Shown: piece after piece, positions 53,690-61,300 of the stretch
Layout: every line of letters starts with the position of its first letter
How positions within the stretch are numbered: position 1 is the stretch's first letter
Assembly (NCBI GenBank): GCA_046348365.1
Contig: JAXMEL010000003.1
Location: 434,001-498,000 of the forward strand
DNA length: 64,000 bases
Direction of reading: 5' to 3'
DNA from: JAEUPI01 sp046348365
GTDB taxonomy: Bacteria; Pseudomonadota; Gammaproteobacteria; Burkholderiales; Burkholderiaceae_C
Position numbers and translations under genes: made by a program
The notes under the pieces: model-generated
Database searches by the model: none
The model's input: only the letters and a program-made list of their open reading frames with translations
Told to the model about the DNA's origin: nothing

Positions 53690-53916
53690 CGCCGCCCACG
53701 CTGCCGCGCCTCGGCGGCGATCACGAAGGCCAGCGCGACCTGCACTTGTTCGTCGGCTTCGCGATGGCTCGCGAAGCGGTACACACCCTTGCGGATGCCG
53801 GTCGACGCACCGGGCGCGAGCGCGGCGCTCGTCGCCTGGTGAATGGCCGCCTCGGCCAGGGCGCGCGCGCTCGGCAGCGCCTGGATCGCGGGGAGCGCGC
53901 GGCCGATGGTTCGCAT
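53686..53916 (-). CDS. Small protein coupled to the nucleotidyltransferase, possible antitoxin
   Basis: 76 residues, no named family recognised. It begins MRTIGRALPAIQALPSARAL and has a C-terminal GVYRFASHREADEQ motif that I recall in other small genes directly upstream of nucleotidyltransferases. No signal peptide or membrane segment. The ATGA overlap makes co-expression certain if transcribed. Toxin-antitoxin partnership is an inference from layout only. Confidence 0.65.
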   Translation of the reverse strand: MRTIGRALPAIQALPSARALAEAAIHQATSAALAPGASTGIRKGVYRFASHREADEQVQVALAFVIAAEARQRGRR

Positions 53917-53984
53917 GCAGCGGACTGTAGCGCAGCGCCATGGCCCCTGCGTGAGAGCTGTCCGGCGCCGCGCGTCGCCGGGTT

Positions 53985-54036
53985 ATGACGGCCGCCCGAT
54001 AAGTCATTGGACCCCGGGCGTGTGGCTCACAAGAAT
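53985..54036 (+). promoter_or_regulatory. Operator/promoter module, copy 2
   Basis: ATGAC-N13-GTCAT (53985-54007), overlapping TTGGAC (54007-54012), 18 bases, AAGAAT (54031-54036). Spacing is identical to 29470-29521. It lies 36 bases before the ATG of the glycyl-radical-enzyme fragment, which has GAGGAG as ribosome site. Confidence 0.6.
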
Positions 54037-54071
54037 TCACCCCGAGCCAACGATTCGACCGAGGAGAGCCC

Positions 54072-54766
54072 ATGTTCCGAGACGACCCGAGCGTGCTGAC
54101 GCGGCAGGAGGCAGTGGTCTCCGGCCACGCCAAGCGCGGCATCTCCGCGCGCACGCAGCGCCTGTACGACTGCGTGCGCAGCACCAAGCCGCGGCTGGCG
54201 GTCGACCGTGCGCGGCTGATGACCAAGTCGTTCGCGCGCACGCAGGGCCAGCCGATGGTCTGCGCTGGGCGCGCGCGCTGGAGCACATCGCGCAGCACAT
54301 TCCGCTGTATATCGCGCCCGACGAGCAGATCGCCGCCACCTGCGCCTGGGTGCCCGAGAACCCGGCGCGCAGCTTCCGCGAGGCGCTGCGCATCATGGAA
54401 GACAAGCGCTACGGCAAGATCGTCAACATCTCGTCGATCGCCGGCATCTCGGGGCTGACCGCGCACAACAGCGCGTACTCGGCGGCCAAGGCCGGCGTCG
54501 TCGGCTTCACCAAGGCGGCGGCGATCGAAGTGATCGGCGCCAACGTCAACGTCAACTGCATCGCCGCCGGCGGCATCACCACGCCGGGGCTGCAGAAGAT
54601 GGTCGACTCCTCGCCGCAGATGCGCGAGCGCATGGTCCAGGCGATCCCGCAGGGGCGGCTCGGCGAGGTGGACGAGTACGCGTCGCTCGCGCTGTACCTG
54701 GCCAGCGACGACGCGGCCTACATGGTGGGCCAGATCCTGAGCCCGAACGGCGGCTGCGTCGTATGA
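54072..54766 (+). pseudogene. Chimeric remnant: start of a glycyl radical enzyme joined to the end of an SDR
   Basis: From ATG 54072 the frame reads like the N-terminus of pyruvate-formate-lyase-like glycyl radical enzymes (RTQRLYDCVRSTKPRLAVDR, ARLMTKSFARTQGQPMV). One missing base near 54257 shifts the frame, which continues WARALEHIAQHIPLYI and APDEQIA. At about 54340-54380 it becomes the second half of an SDR: ALRIMEDKRYGKIVNIS, catalytic YxxxK in AYSAAKAG, and the end VGQILSPNGGCVV. The catalytic core and glycyl-radical C-terminus of the first enzyme and the cofactor-binding half of the SDR are absent. A deletion of at least 2-3 kb is implied. The downstream Bug gene is intact. Confidence 0.75.
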
Positions 54767-54780
54767 GAAGGAACTCGAAC

Positions 54781-55779
54781 ATGACTGCACTGCAACCGCA
54801 CCACCCGATGCTGCGCCGCCGCGCGATCGTGATCGCCCTCGCGGCCTGCGCGGCGGGCACGCTGCGCGGCGAAGCGCCGTGGCCCAACAAGCCGATCCGC
54901 ATCGTCGTCGCCGGCGCGCCCGGCGGTGGCGCCGACCCGCTGATGCGCGTGATCGGCCAGCAGATGGCCAAGACCTTCAAGCAGCCGGTGATCGTCGACA
55001 ACAAGCCGGGCGGCAACGGCGTGCTCTCGGCGAAGGACGTGCTGGCGAGCCCCGCCGACGGCCACACGCTGCTGTTCACCGCCGCAGCGTTCACCGTGAT
55101 GGCGCAGGCCATGCCGGGCAAGCCGCCCTACGACGTGACGCGTGACCTCGCGCCGGTGGCACAGGTGGGTGCCGGCGGCATCTACCTCGTGACGAGCAAC
55201 GACTTTCCGGCGGCGAACATGAAGGAGTTCGTCGCGCACGTGAAGGCCAACCCGGGCAGGTACAACTACGCGTCGTTCGGCATCGGCTCGAGCGGCCACC
55301 TGGTGATGGCCGCGCTGCAGAACCGGCACGGCCTCGAACTCAACCACGTGCCCTACAAGGCGATGACGGGCATCCTCGGCGATCTGCAGAACGGCAACGT
55401 GCCGATCGCGTTCGTCGACACCGTGTCGTCGACGCCGCTCATCAAGGCCGGCAAGATCAAGGTGATGGGCGTCAGCGGCACCGGCCGCACCGTGGCGCTG
55501 CCCGACGTGCCGACGCTGACCGAGCAGGGCTTCAAGTTCGACACCGACGGCTGGTACGGCGTCTTCGCGCCTGCGGGCACGCCGGCGCCGGTGATCGCCG
55601 CGCTCAACGCCGAGATCAACCGCATCGTCGTCTCGCCCGAGCTGAAGGAGCGCTTCGCGCAGCTGAACCTGGCCAACCCGCCGCTGAAGTCGCCCGAGCA
55701 ATTCGGCCAGACCGTGCGCGACGATCTGAAGGTCTGGTCGCGCATCGTGCAGGACAACCGCATCACGCCGGAGAGCTAA
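54781..55779 (+). CDS. Bug/TctC-family tripartite tricarboxylate receptor protein
   Basis: 332 residues. Signal segment (RRRAIVIALAACAAGTLRG), then the Bug fold: IRIVVAGAPGGGADPLMR, VIVDNKPGGNGVLSAKDV, the YNYASFGIGSSGHL ligand loop, NHVPYKAMTGIL and PDVPTLTEQGF. These are periplasmic binders of carboxylates or amino acids and often stand without a transporter gene beside them. AAGGA precedes the ATG at 54781; an ATG at 54763 overlaps the previous stop. Its stop overlaps the stop of the convergent aldehyde dehydrogenase remnant by four bases. Confidence 0.92.
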   Translation: MTALQPHHPMLRRRAIVIALAACAAGTLRGEAPWPNKPIRIVVAGAPGGGADPLMRVIGQQMAKTFKQPVIVDNKPGGNGVLSAKDVLASPADGHTLLFTAAAFTVMAQAMPGKPPYDVTRDLAPVAQVGAGGIYLVTSNDFPAANMKEFVAHVKANPGRYNYASFGIGSSGHLVMAALQNRHGLELNHVPYKAMTGILGDLQNGNVPIAFVDTVSSTPLIKAGKIKVMGVSGTGRTVALPDVPTLTEQGFKFDTDGWYGVFAPAGTPAPVIAALNAEINRIVVSPELKERFAQLNLANPPLKSPEQFGQTVRDDLKVWSRIVQDNRITPES

Positions 55780-56606
55780 AACGGATAGTGCCGCGGCTGC
55801 GTCTGCATCGTGATCCAGCGCAGCTCGGTGAACGCCTCGACGCCGGCTTTGCCGCGGCCGAAGGTCTCCTCGCGATAGATGCGCATCGCCGGCGTCACGT
55901 GGTCGAGCGCGGTGGCGGGCATCAGCGTCGAGCTGACCTTCTCGCCGCACACCAGCTTGGCGCCCTTGGCGATCGCGTCGTCGATCAGCGCGTTGCAGTG
56001 CTCGACCGCGCTCATGCCGATCACCGAGCCGAGCACCACCGGCTCAGGTCTGCGCGGGTCGCCCAGCAGCGGCATCTTGGCCTTGTCGGTGAAGCGTTTG
56101 ACGAATTCGTCGGCCACCTTCTGGTCGACGATGATGCGCTCGGTGCTCATGCAGCTCTGGCCCGAGTTGGCGAAGCAGCCGAACGCGGCACCATTCACCG
56201 CGTCGTCGATGTCGGCGTCGTCGAGCACCACCATCGGCGCCTTGCCGCCGAGCTCGAGCACCGCGGGCTTCAAGTACTTGGCGCAGGTCATCGCGATCAG
56301 CCGCCCCACGCGCGTGGAGCCGGTGAAGTTCACGCGCCGCACCGCCGGGTGCGCGACCATCGCCTCGACCACCGCCGCGGCATCGGCCGGCGCGTTGGTG
56401 ATGTAGTTCACCACGCCGGGCGGAAAGCCCGCGTCCTGGAACGACTCGACGATCAGCTGGTGCGTGCGCGGGCAGTTCTCGCTGCCCTTGAGCACCACGG
56501 TGTTGCAGCAGGCGAGTGGCGTGGCGATGGCAGGCACGCCGAGAATGATCGGCGCGTTCCACGGCGCGATGCCGAGCACCACGCCGGCCGGCATGCGCAG
56601 CCCCAT
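55776..56606 (-). pseudogene. Aldehyde dehydrogenase remnant, lacking the N-terminal part and an internal segment
   Basis: Family sequence begins at MPAGVVLGIAPWNAPIIL with the first about 130 residues gone. The NAD-binding and catalytic parts are present (FTGSTRVGRL, catalytic Glu in LELGGKAP, catalytic Cys in NSGQSCMSTERI). After YREETFG the protein jumps to GKAGVEAFTELRWITMQTQP, the family's last residues, so about 75 residues are lost in frame; the shared TTCGGC-like bases suggest a short-homology deletion. It resembles vanillin/benzaldehyde-type dehydrogenases (HPAL-group) by its C-terminus. Not expected to be active. Confidence 0.82.
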
Positions 56607-57007
56607 CTGCGGCAGCACGGCGCGCCGGCGGCGGCGCACTGCGTCTCGCGGAAGTGGATGAAGCTGCCCATCAGCGCGCTGGAGTAGCCGCTCGCGTAGC
56701 CGAGCTGCATCCAGCACACCGGCTCGCTGGACTGGCCGAACAGCTGCACATGCGCGTCGGCCTCGAACGACGCGTGCCACGTGGACTCGCCGTAGAACTG
56801 GCCGCGCTCCACGTCGAGCTCCATGCGGTCGGGCGTGCAGCGCACCACGCCTTCGAGCATATGCAGCGCCGGGCCGATGCCGAGCAGCTCGGTGTCGGTG
56901 GCGTGCGGATACAGCGTGCGCGCCCAGCGTGCGTCGCGCGCGCCCGTGGCTTGCAGAAACCATAGCCGTGATGCGAGCCGTACCGTACGCCGGCGCGCCG
57001 CGCGCAC
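56607..57007 (-). pseudogene. Fragment of a XylR/DmpR-type aromatic-sensing domain (XylR_N and V4R)
   Basis: The frame reads as the second half of a XylR_N sensor plus V4R: GARDARWARTLYP, FYGESTWHASFEADAH, PVCWMQLGYASGYSSALMG, FIHFRETQCAAAGAPCC with the Cys pattern of the domain. The beginning of the sensor and all of the AAA+ and DNA-binding parts of such sigma-54 activators are missing. At 56606-56608 it joins the aldehyde dehydrogenase remnant in another frame. It indicates that an aromatic-compound pathway once stood here. Confidence 0.65.
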
Positions 57008-57093
57008 GGCCGGCTATCGCTCGGGACTTTCCCTAGGGCTGTGGGTCTGCTGCCGTGCCGCGGCCGGTCGCCGCGGCGGCCTCGGCGGCCGCG

Positions 57094-57630
57094 TCAGCGG
57101 CCGGGTGAGGCGGCCAGATCGCGCAGGTGCGTGGGGCCGACGCGGCGCTCGATCTCGTCGTGCAGGGCCTGGCCCCAGCCGATCGCGAACAGCCACTCGC
57201 CGACCACGAACATCGGCCCGACGAGCAGGCCCACCAGGTCGTCGACCAACGTGGCGCGGCGGCCCTCGTAGTAGTGGCCGAGGAACTGGATGCACCAGCC
57301 GACGACGAACACGCTCAGGCTCCAGCCCAGCCAGTGCCCCATAGCCAGCGGGGCGAACGGCTGGCCCAGGCTCACCAGCAGCGCGTTGACGAAGCTGGTG
57401 GCGATGCCGAGCACGAGGTTGCCGCGCGTGAGGTACCAGCCGGTGGCCAGGATCCAGGCGATCCAGGCCAGCGACACGCCGCCGATCGCCGGTTTGGACA
57501 GCAGGATGCCGATCGACCAGATGACCAGCGGAATACCCACGAAGTGCGTGACGATGTTGCGGCGGTCGCGGTGGAACTCCGCGAACTGGCACATCAGCTC
57601 GTTGGCGGGGCGGAAGGCGGTGGCGGGCAT
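57094..57630 (-). CDS. DUF962 / Mpo1-like membrane protein
   Basis: 178 residues. DUF962 marks are present: an N-terminal FHRDRRNIVTHFVGIPL with the His that binds iron in yeast Mpo1, several transmembrane helices (VIWSIGILLS, AWIAWILATGWYL, LGWSLSVFVVGWCIQFLGH), and the family's GHYYEGRRATLVDDL with further His/Glu ligands. Yeast Mpo1 is an Fe-dependent dioxygenase of 2-hydroxy fatty acids; whether bacterial members do the same is not established. Stands alone on the minus strand. Confidence 0.88.
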   Translation of the reverse strand: MPATAFRPANELMCQFAEFHRDRRNIVTHFVGIPLVIWSIGILLSKPAIGGVSLAWIAWILATGWYLTRGNLVLGIATSFVNALLVSLGQPFAPLAMGHWLGWSLSVFVVGWCIQFLGHYYEGRRATLVDDLVGLLVGPMFVVGEWLFAIGWGQALHDEIERRVGPTHLRDLAASPGR

Positions 57631-57748
57631 GTCGGTCTCCAGCGCATGCGGGCGCGGCGCCCCCGAGCATATCGTCGATCGGCCCCCGCCGCACCGGGCG
57701 GCATCAATTGGCTACCTAGAATACCCGCCACTGCGAGGCAAACTCCCC

Positions 57749-57830
57749 ATGAGCATCAACAGCGACCGCTGGACGGTCGCCCCAGCGTGAGCGACGGCAC
57801 GTCGCACTACGGATAGGACATCCGCTGCGC
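57749..57830 (+). pseudogene. Remnant of the start of a second dcd (dCTP deaminase) gene
   Basis: ATG at 57749 begins MSINSDRW, like MTIKSDKW of the intact dcd; after a gap the sequence reads VSDGTSHYG-stop-DIRC, like VSYGTSSYGYDIRC. About 25 codons between are missing, and TAG (57814-57816) stands where the intact gene has Tyr. Upstream bases (TAGAATACCCGCCACTGCGAGG) resemble those before the intact dcd (CAGAATTCGCCCCTACCGTGAGG). It faces the intact gene's 3' end. Confidence 0.7.
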
Positions 57831-57847
57831 GGGCGCCGAAGCAACGC

Positions 57848-59185
57848 TCAGGTCTTCGGCAGCGTGACGCCGCGCTGGCCCTGGTACTTGCCGCCGCGGT
57901 CCTTGTAGCTGGTCTCGCAGACCTCGTCGCTCTCGAAGAACAGCACCTGCGCGCAGCCTTCGCCGGCGTAGATCTTGGCCGGCAGCGGCGTGGTGTTGGA
58001 GAACTCGAGCGTCACGTAGCCTTCCCACTCGGGTTCGAAGGGGGTTACGTTCACTATGATGCCGCAGTTGCGCACGAAGACGCCGGCCTCCAGCGCGAAG
58101 TTGCCGGCCTCGGGAACCGTGAGGCAGTACACGTCGTGCAGCGCGGGCAGTTCGCGAACGGCAACGACCTTGTGGTTGCGCAGCGGCGCCACGCCGCGGA
58201 AGGCCGCTACCACGTCGGGGAATCGCCGGAACACCGAACGGTCGCAGTCGAGCAGCCGCGCCGCGCCGCGGATCGCCGCACCGTGCTCCTGCGGATCGAA
58301 TTCGTCGCCGTAGGTCTCGGCGTTGTGCAGCCTGACGTGGCGCTGCGCGTCCATGCGCTCCAGGTTGTCCGGCCTGTTGTTGCGGCGGTCGAAGTCGATG
58401 TGATGCCGATGCGTGCCGGGCACGTCTCGGTAGATGCCGTTGCGCAGATTCCATTCGTCGGCGAGACGATGCGTCGGCGTGAGGTGGCCGCTGATCGGCT
58501 GGTACACCTCCTCGTAGCCGCGAACCAGGTCGCGGTACAGCGGCATCAGCGAATCACCCGGGCGGAGCTGGTGGGCCTGGACCAGCCGACCATCACGGGC
58601 GATGAATCCGTGGTCCGGCGTCGCGCGGATCCACTGCCCGTTGTCGAGCTGCAGCGCGATCAGCGCGTCGCGGCCGATCCATCGCGGCGCATCGAGCAGC
58701 GTGACGATGATGCGACCATGCTCCCCGAGGCTGTAGCCCCAGAACAGCTCGCCGTTCTGATGGCGGCGCGCCATCTCTTCCAGCGTCGGTGCGCTGCCAT
58801 CGACCAGTGACACTCGCGTGTCGGCGCTGAAGCAGCGCGCGTAGGTCGACTTGCCCAAACAAACCGTGAGCACGTTGCGCGGGATGCGGAAGTACTCCAT
58901 CGTTCGCGCCAGCGCGAAGCTGTTGGGCGGGATGATGCACACGTCGGCCTCGAAGTCGACGAAGCTCTTCTCGTCGAAGTTCTTCGGGTCCACCACGGTG
59001 CTGAAGATGTTGGTGAACACCTTGAACTCGCGCGCGCAGCGGATGTCATAGCCGTAGCTCGACGTGCCGTAGCTGACGATGCGGTGGCCGTCGGCGGCGT
59101 GCCGCACCTGCCCGGGCTCGAACGGCTCGATCATCCCGTGCTGCTCGGCCATGCGGCGGATCCACTTGTCGCTCTTGATCGTCAT
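57848..59185 (-). CDS. dcd: dCTP deaminase interrupted by an intein
   Basis: A 445-residue precursor. Residues 1-117 and 374-445 join to give 189 residues, the normal Dcd length; the enzyme turns dCTP into dUTP for thymidylate synthesis. Extein motifs: MTIKSDKWIRRMAEQHGMI, VSYGTSSYGYDIRCA, and across the splice point LGKSTYAR / CGIIVNVTPFEPEW, a strongly conserved active-site stretch containing the arginine and Ser/Thr that shape catalysis. The intein must splice out for activity. Start at 59185 gives the family's standard first residues. Located between a dcd remnant and a decayed VapBC locus. Confidence 0.95.
   Translation of the reverse strand: MTIKSDKWIRRMAEQHGMIEPFEPGQVRHAADGHRIVSYGTSSYGYDIRCAREFKVFTNIFSTVVDPKNFDEKSFVDFEADVCIIPPNSFALARTMEYFRIPRNVLTVCLGKSTYARCFSADTRVSLVDGSAPTLEEMARRHQNGELFWGYSLGEHGRIIVTLLDAPRWIGRDALIALQLDNGQWIRATPDHGFIARDGRLVQAHQLRPGDSLMPLYRDLVRGYEEVYQPISGHLTPTHRLADEWNLRNGIYRDVPGTHRHHIDFDRRNNRPDNLERMDAQRHVRLHNAETYGDEFDPQEHGAAIRGAARLLDCDRSVFRRFPDVVAAFRGVAPLRNHKVVAVRELPALHDVYCLTVPEAGNFALEAGVFVRNCGIIVNVTPFEPEWEGYVTLEFSNTTPLPAKIYAGEGCAQVLFFESDEVCETSYKDRGGKYQGQRGVTLPKT
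58067..58834 (-). mobile_element. Intein with HNH homing endonuclease domain, inserted in dCTP deaminase
   Basis: 256 residues, precursor positions 118-373. Splicing parts: Cys1 in CFSADTRVSLVDG (block A), TPDH in block B (RATPDHGFIARDG), block F VYCLTVPEAGNF and block G GVFVRN followed by Cys+1 of the extein. The last two residues are RN instead of the usual HN. Between the splicing halves lies an HNH endonuclease (HRHHIDFDRRNNRPDNLERM, then HVRLHN). The insertion point is a conserved active-site motif of the host enzyme, as homing elements prefer. Splicing and cutting activity are not shown by sequence. Confidence 0.93.
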
Positions 59186-59222
59186 GTCGACCTCACGGTA
59201 GGGGCGAATTCTGGCATGCGTT

Positions 59223-59429
59223 GCTCAGGTCATAGCGATCGGGCCGGGCACCCAGGTCGAGTTCGTCGATGAAGGCGGTGCCATTCGCCTGGTCGTTCGT
59301 CGGCGCATCGTGCCGTCGGATCCGGCAGCCGGCCATGGCCTGGTGATGGCAAAGCCGCTGCGCACCCGCGGCGCGACACAGTGGCTCGAGGACTTCGACC
59401 CGGCCTCGCTGCTCGAGCGCCGCGGCTGA
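59223..59429 (+). pseudogene. AbrB/MazE-type (VapB) antitoxin lacking its N-terminal part
   Basis: The open frame reads GPGTQVEFVDEGGAIRLVV and ends LEDFDPASLLERRG, the middle and end of a SpoVT/AbrB-fold antitoxin. No in-frame start exists and the first about 20 residues (the usual VIPKxVRExL strand) are absent. The PIN toxin remnant follows two bases later. Confidence 0.65.
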
Positions 59430-59431
59430 GC

Positions 59432-59722
59432 ATGCGCTCGCTCGACACGAATATGCGCGCGCGGTTCTATTGCGACGACCCGCATGACCCGCAAGCAGAA
59501 CGGCAACGCCCCGTCGCGCGGCGAATCGTGCTGGAGTCGCCGTCGCTCTACGTTCCGCTGTCGGTGGTGCTGGAACTGGAATGGATCATGCGCGGCTTCT
59601 ATCGAATCGAGCGCGACGGGGTCTGCGCGGTGATTGGCCGCCTGAGGCATGCCCGCCCCGCCAGCGGCGTTGCCCTGATTGCCCGCGGCCGCAGGACGTG
59701 TACGCTAGCGCGCCATGGCTGA
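59432..59722 (+). pseudogene. PIN-domain (VapC) toxin, C-terminally truncated
   Basis: Begins as a VapC (MRSLDTNMRARFYCDD with the first Asp; VPLSVVLELEWIMRGFYRI with the Glu). After VCAVIGRL the family sequence stops and unrelated residues run into the start of the livG gene. The last metal-binding Asp residues of the PIN site are missing, so it should be inactive. Its antitoxin partner is also truncated. Confidence 0.72.
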
Positions 59723-60491
59723 CGACATCCTGCTTGCCACGCGCGGCCTGACCAAGGAGTTCAAGGGCTTCGTCGCCGTGCACGACGTCAACCTCGCCGT
59801 GCGCCGCGGCACCATCCATGCGCTGATCGGCCCCAACGGCGCCGGCAAGACCACCTGCTTCAACCTGCTGACGAAGTTCCTGCCGCCCAGCACCGGCACG
59901 ATCACGTTCGAGGGCCAGGACATCACCCACGACAAGCCGGCGCAGGTGGCGCGGCGCGGCGTGATCCGCTCGTTCCAGATCTCGGCCACGTTCCCGCACT
60001 TGAGCGTGCTCGAGAACGTGCGCGTCGCGCTGCAGCGCTCGCTCGGCACCGCGTTCCAGTTCTGGCGCTCCGAGCGCACGCTCGACGCGCTGGTTCCGCG
60101 CGCGCTGGAGCTGCTGCGCACCGTGGGGCTGGAGGACGTGGCCGACGTGGTCACCGTCGAGCTGCCGTACGGCCGCAAGCGCGCGTTGGAGATCGCCACC
60201 ACGCTGGCCGCCGAGCCCAAGCTGATGCTGCTCGACGAGCCGACGCAGGGTATGGGCCACGAAGACGTCGAGCGCGTCACCGAGCTGATCAAGCGCGTGG
60301 CCGCCAACCGCACCATTCTGATGGTCGAGCACAACATGAAGGTGGTGGAGAAGATCGCCGACGTGATCACCGTGCTGCAGCGCGGCCAGGTGATCGCCGA
60401 GGGGCCGTACACGCAGGTGTCGCGCAACCCGCAGGTGCTCGAGGCCTACATGGGCCATGTCGACGCGGCGCTGGAGGGCGCGCATGGCTGA
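59715..60491 (+). CDS. livG: Branched-chain amino acid-type ABC transporter, ATP-binding protein LivG
   Basis: 258 residues. Walker A GPNGAGKTT, Q-loop in RSFQISATFPHLSV, an ABC signature of the LPYGRKRALEIA form, Walker B LMLLDEPTQGM and the switch His in MVEHNMKV. The C-terminal PYTQVSRNPQVLEAYMG is the LivG hallmark. First gene of a livGF-receptor-livHM operon for uptake of a hydrophobic amino acid, amide or similar compound. The stop overlaps the livF start. Confidence 0.95.
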   Translation: MADDILLATRGLTKEFKGFVAVHDVNLAVRRGTIHALIGPNGAGKTTCFNLLTKFLPPSTGTITFEGQDITHDKPAQVARRGVIRSFQISATFPHLSVLENVRVALQRSLGTAFQFWRSERTLDALVPRALELLRTVGLEDVADVVTVELPYGRKRALEIATTLAAEPKLMLLDEPTQGMGHEDVERVTELIKRVAANRTILMVEHNMKVVEKIADVITVLQRGQVIAEGPYTQVSRNPQVLEAYMGHVDAALEGAHG

Positions 60492-61233
60492 AAGCGTCGC
60501 GGTCGCCGCGGCATCGGCGCCCGCGGGCGCCGGCGTCGAGTTCCTGCGCCTGACCGGCGTGCACGCGTTCTACGGCGAGTCGCACATCCTGCACGGCGTC
60601 GACCTGACGGTGAACCGTGGCGAGGTCGTCACGCTGCTCGGCCGCAACGGCGCCGGCCGCACGACGACGCTGAAGACCGTGCTCGGGTTGGTCGGGCGCC
60701 GCTCAGGGTCGATCATGGTCAACGGCCGCGAGGCGGTCGGGCTGCCGCCGCACGCGATCGCGCGCCTGGGCGTGGGCTACTGTCCCGAGGAGCGCGGCAT
60801 CTTCGCCAGCTTGAGCTGCGAGGAGAACCTGCTGCTGCCGCCCCCGGTGGCCTCGGGCGGCATGAGCCTCGAAGAGATCTACGCGATGTTTCCCAACCTC
60901 GCCGAGCGCCGCGCCAGCCCGGGCATGCGGCTGTCGGGCGGCGAGCAGCAGATGCTGGCGGTGGCGCGCATCCTGCGCACCGGCGCGAAGCTGCTGCTGC
61001 TCGACGAGATCAGCGAGGGCCTCGCGCCGGTGATCGTGCACTCGCTCGCGCGCGCGATCCGCATGCTGCGCGGCAAAGGCCTGACGATCGTGATGGTCGA
61101 GCAGAACTTCCGCTTCGCCGCGCCGTTGGCCGACCGCTTCTACGTGATGGAGCACGGCCGCATCGTGGAGGGTTTCCCCGCAGCCGAACTCGACGCCAGG
61201 TTGGGCATGCTCCACCAGTACCTGGGCGTTTGA
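60484..61233 (+). CDS. livF: Branched-chain amino acid-type ABC transporter, ATP-binding protein LivF
   Basis: 249 residues from MAESVAVAAAS, overlapping livG by eight bases. Walker A reads GRNGAGRTT with Arg in place of the nucleotide-binding Lys. Signature MRLSGGEQQMLAVARIL, Walker B LLLLDEISEGLAP and switch MVEQNF are normal, and the GRIVEGF end is LivF-like. The Lys to Arg change may lower ATP turnover at one of the two sites of the heterodimer with LivG; I recall Arg in some other LivF proteins, so it may be tolerated. Confidence 0.94.
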   Translation: MAESVAVAAASAPAGAGVEFLRLTGVHAFYGESHILHGVDLTVNRGEVVTLLGRNGAGRTTTLKTVLGLVGRRSGSIMVNGREAVGLPPHAIARLGVGYCPEERGIFASLSCEENLLLPPPVASGGMSLEEIYAMFPNLAERRASPGMRLSGGEQQMLAVARILRTGAKLLLLDEISEGLAPVIVHSLARAIRMLRGKGLTIVMVEQNFRFAAPLADRFYVMEHGRIVEGFPAAELDARLGMLHQYLGV

Positions 61234-61300
61234 GTCGCCGGTGCATAGTTGCCTGGTTTTCGCGTTCGTCTTCTCAACGTCACCTTCGATCGGAGACACC

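Noticed and set aside
57014..57694. 226-codon minus-strand frame overlapping the DUF962 gene
   Set aside because: Another frame of the DUF962 gene gives a clear membrane protein; this one is Arg/Pro/His-rich noise.
28882..57816. Programmed amber recoding of the four TAG codons
   Set aside because: The residues replaced seem to differ (Tyr in dcd, probably Gln or Lys in the Bug protein), the genes have other damage, and no suppressor tRNA is seen. Kept only as a count worth checking.
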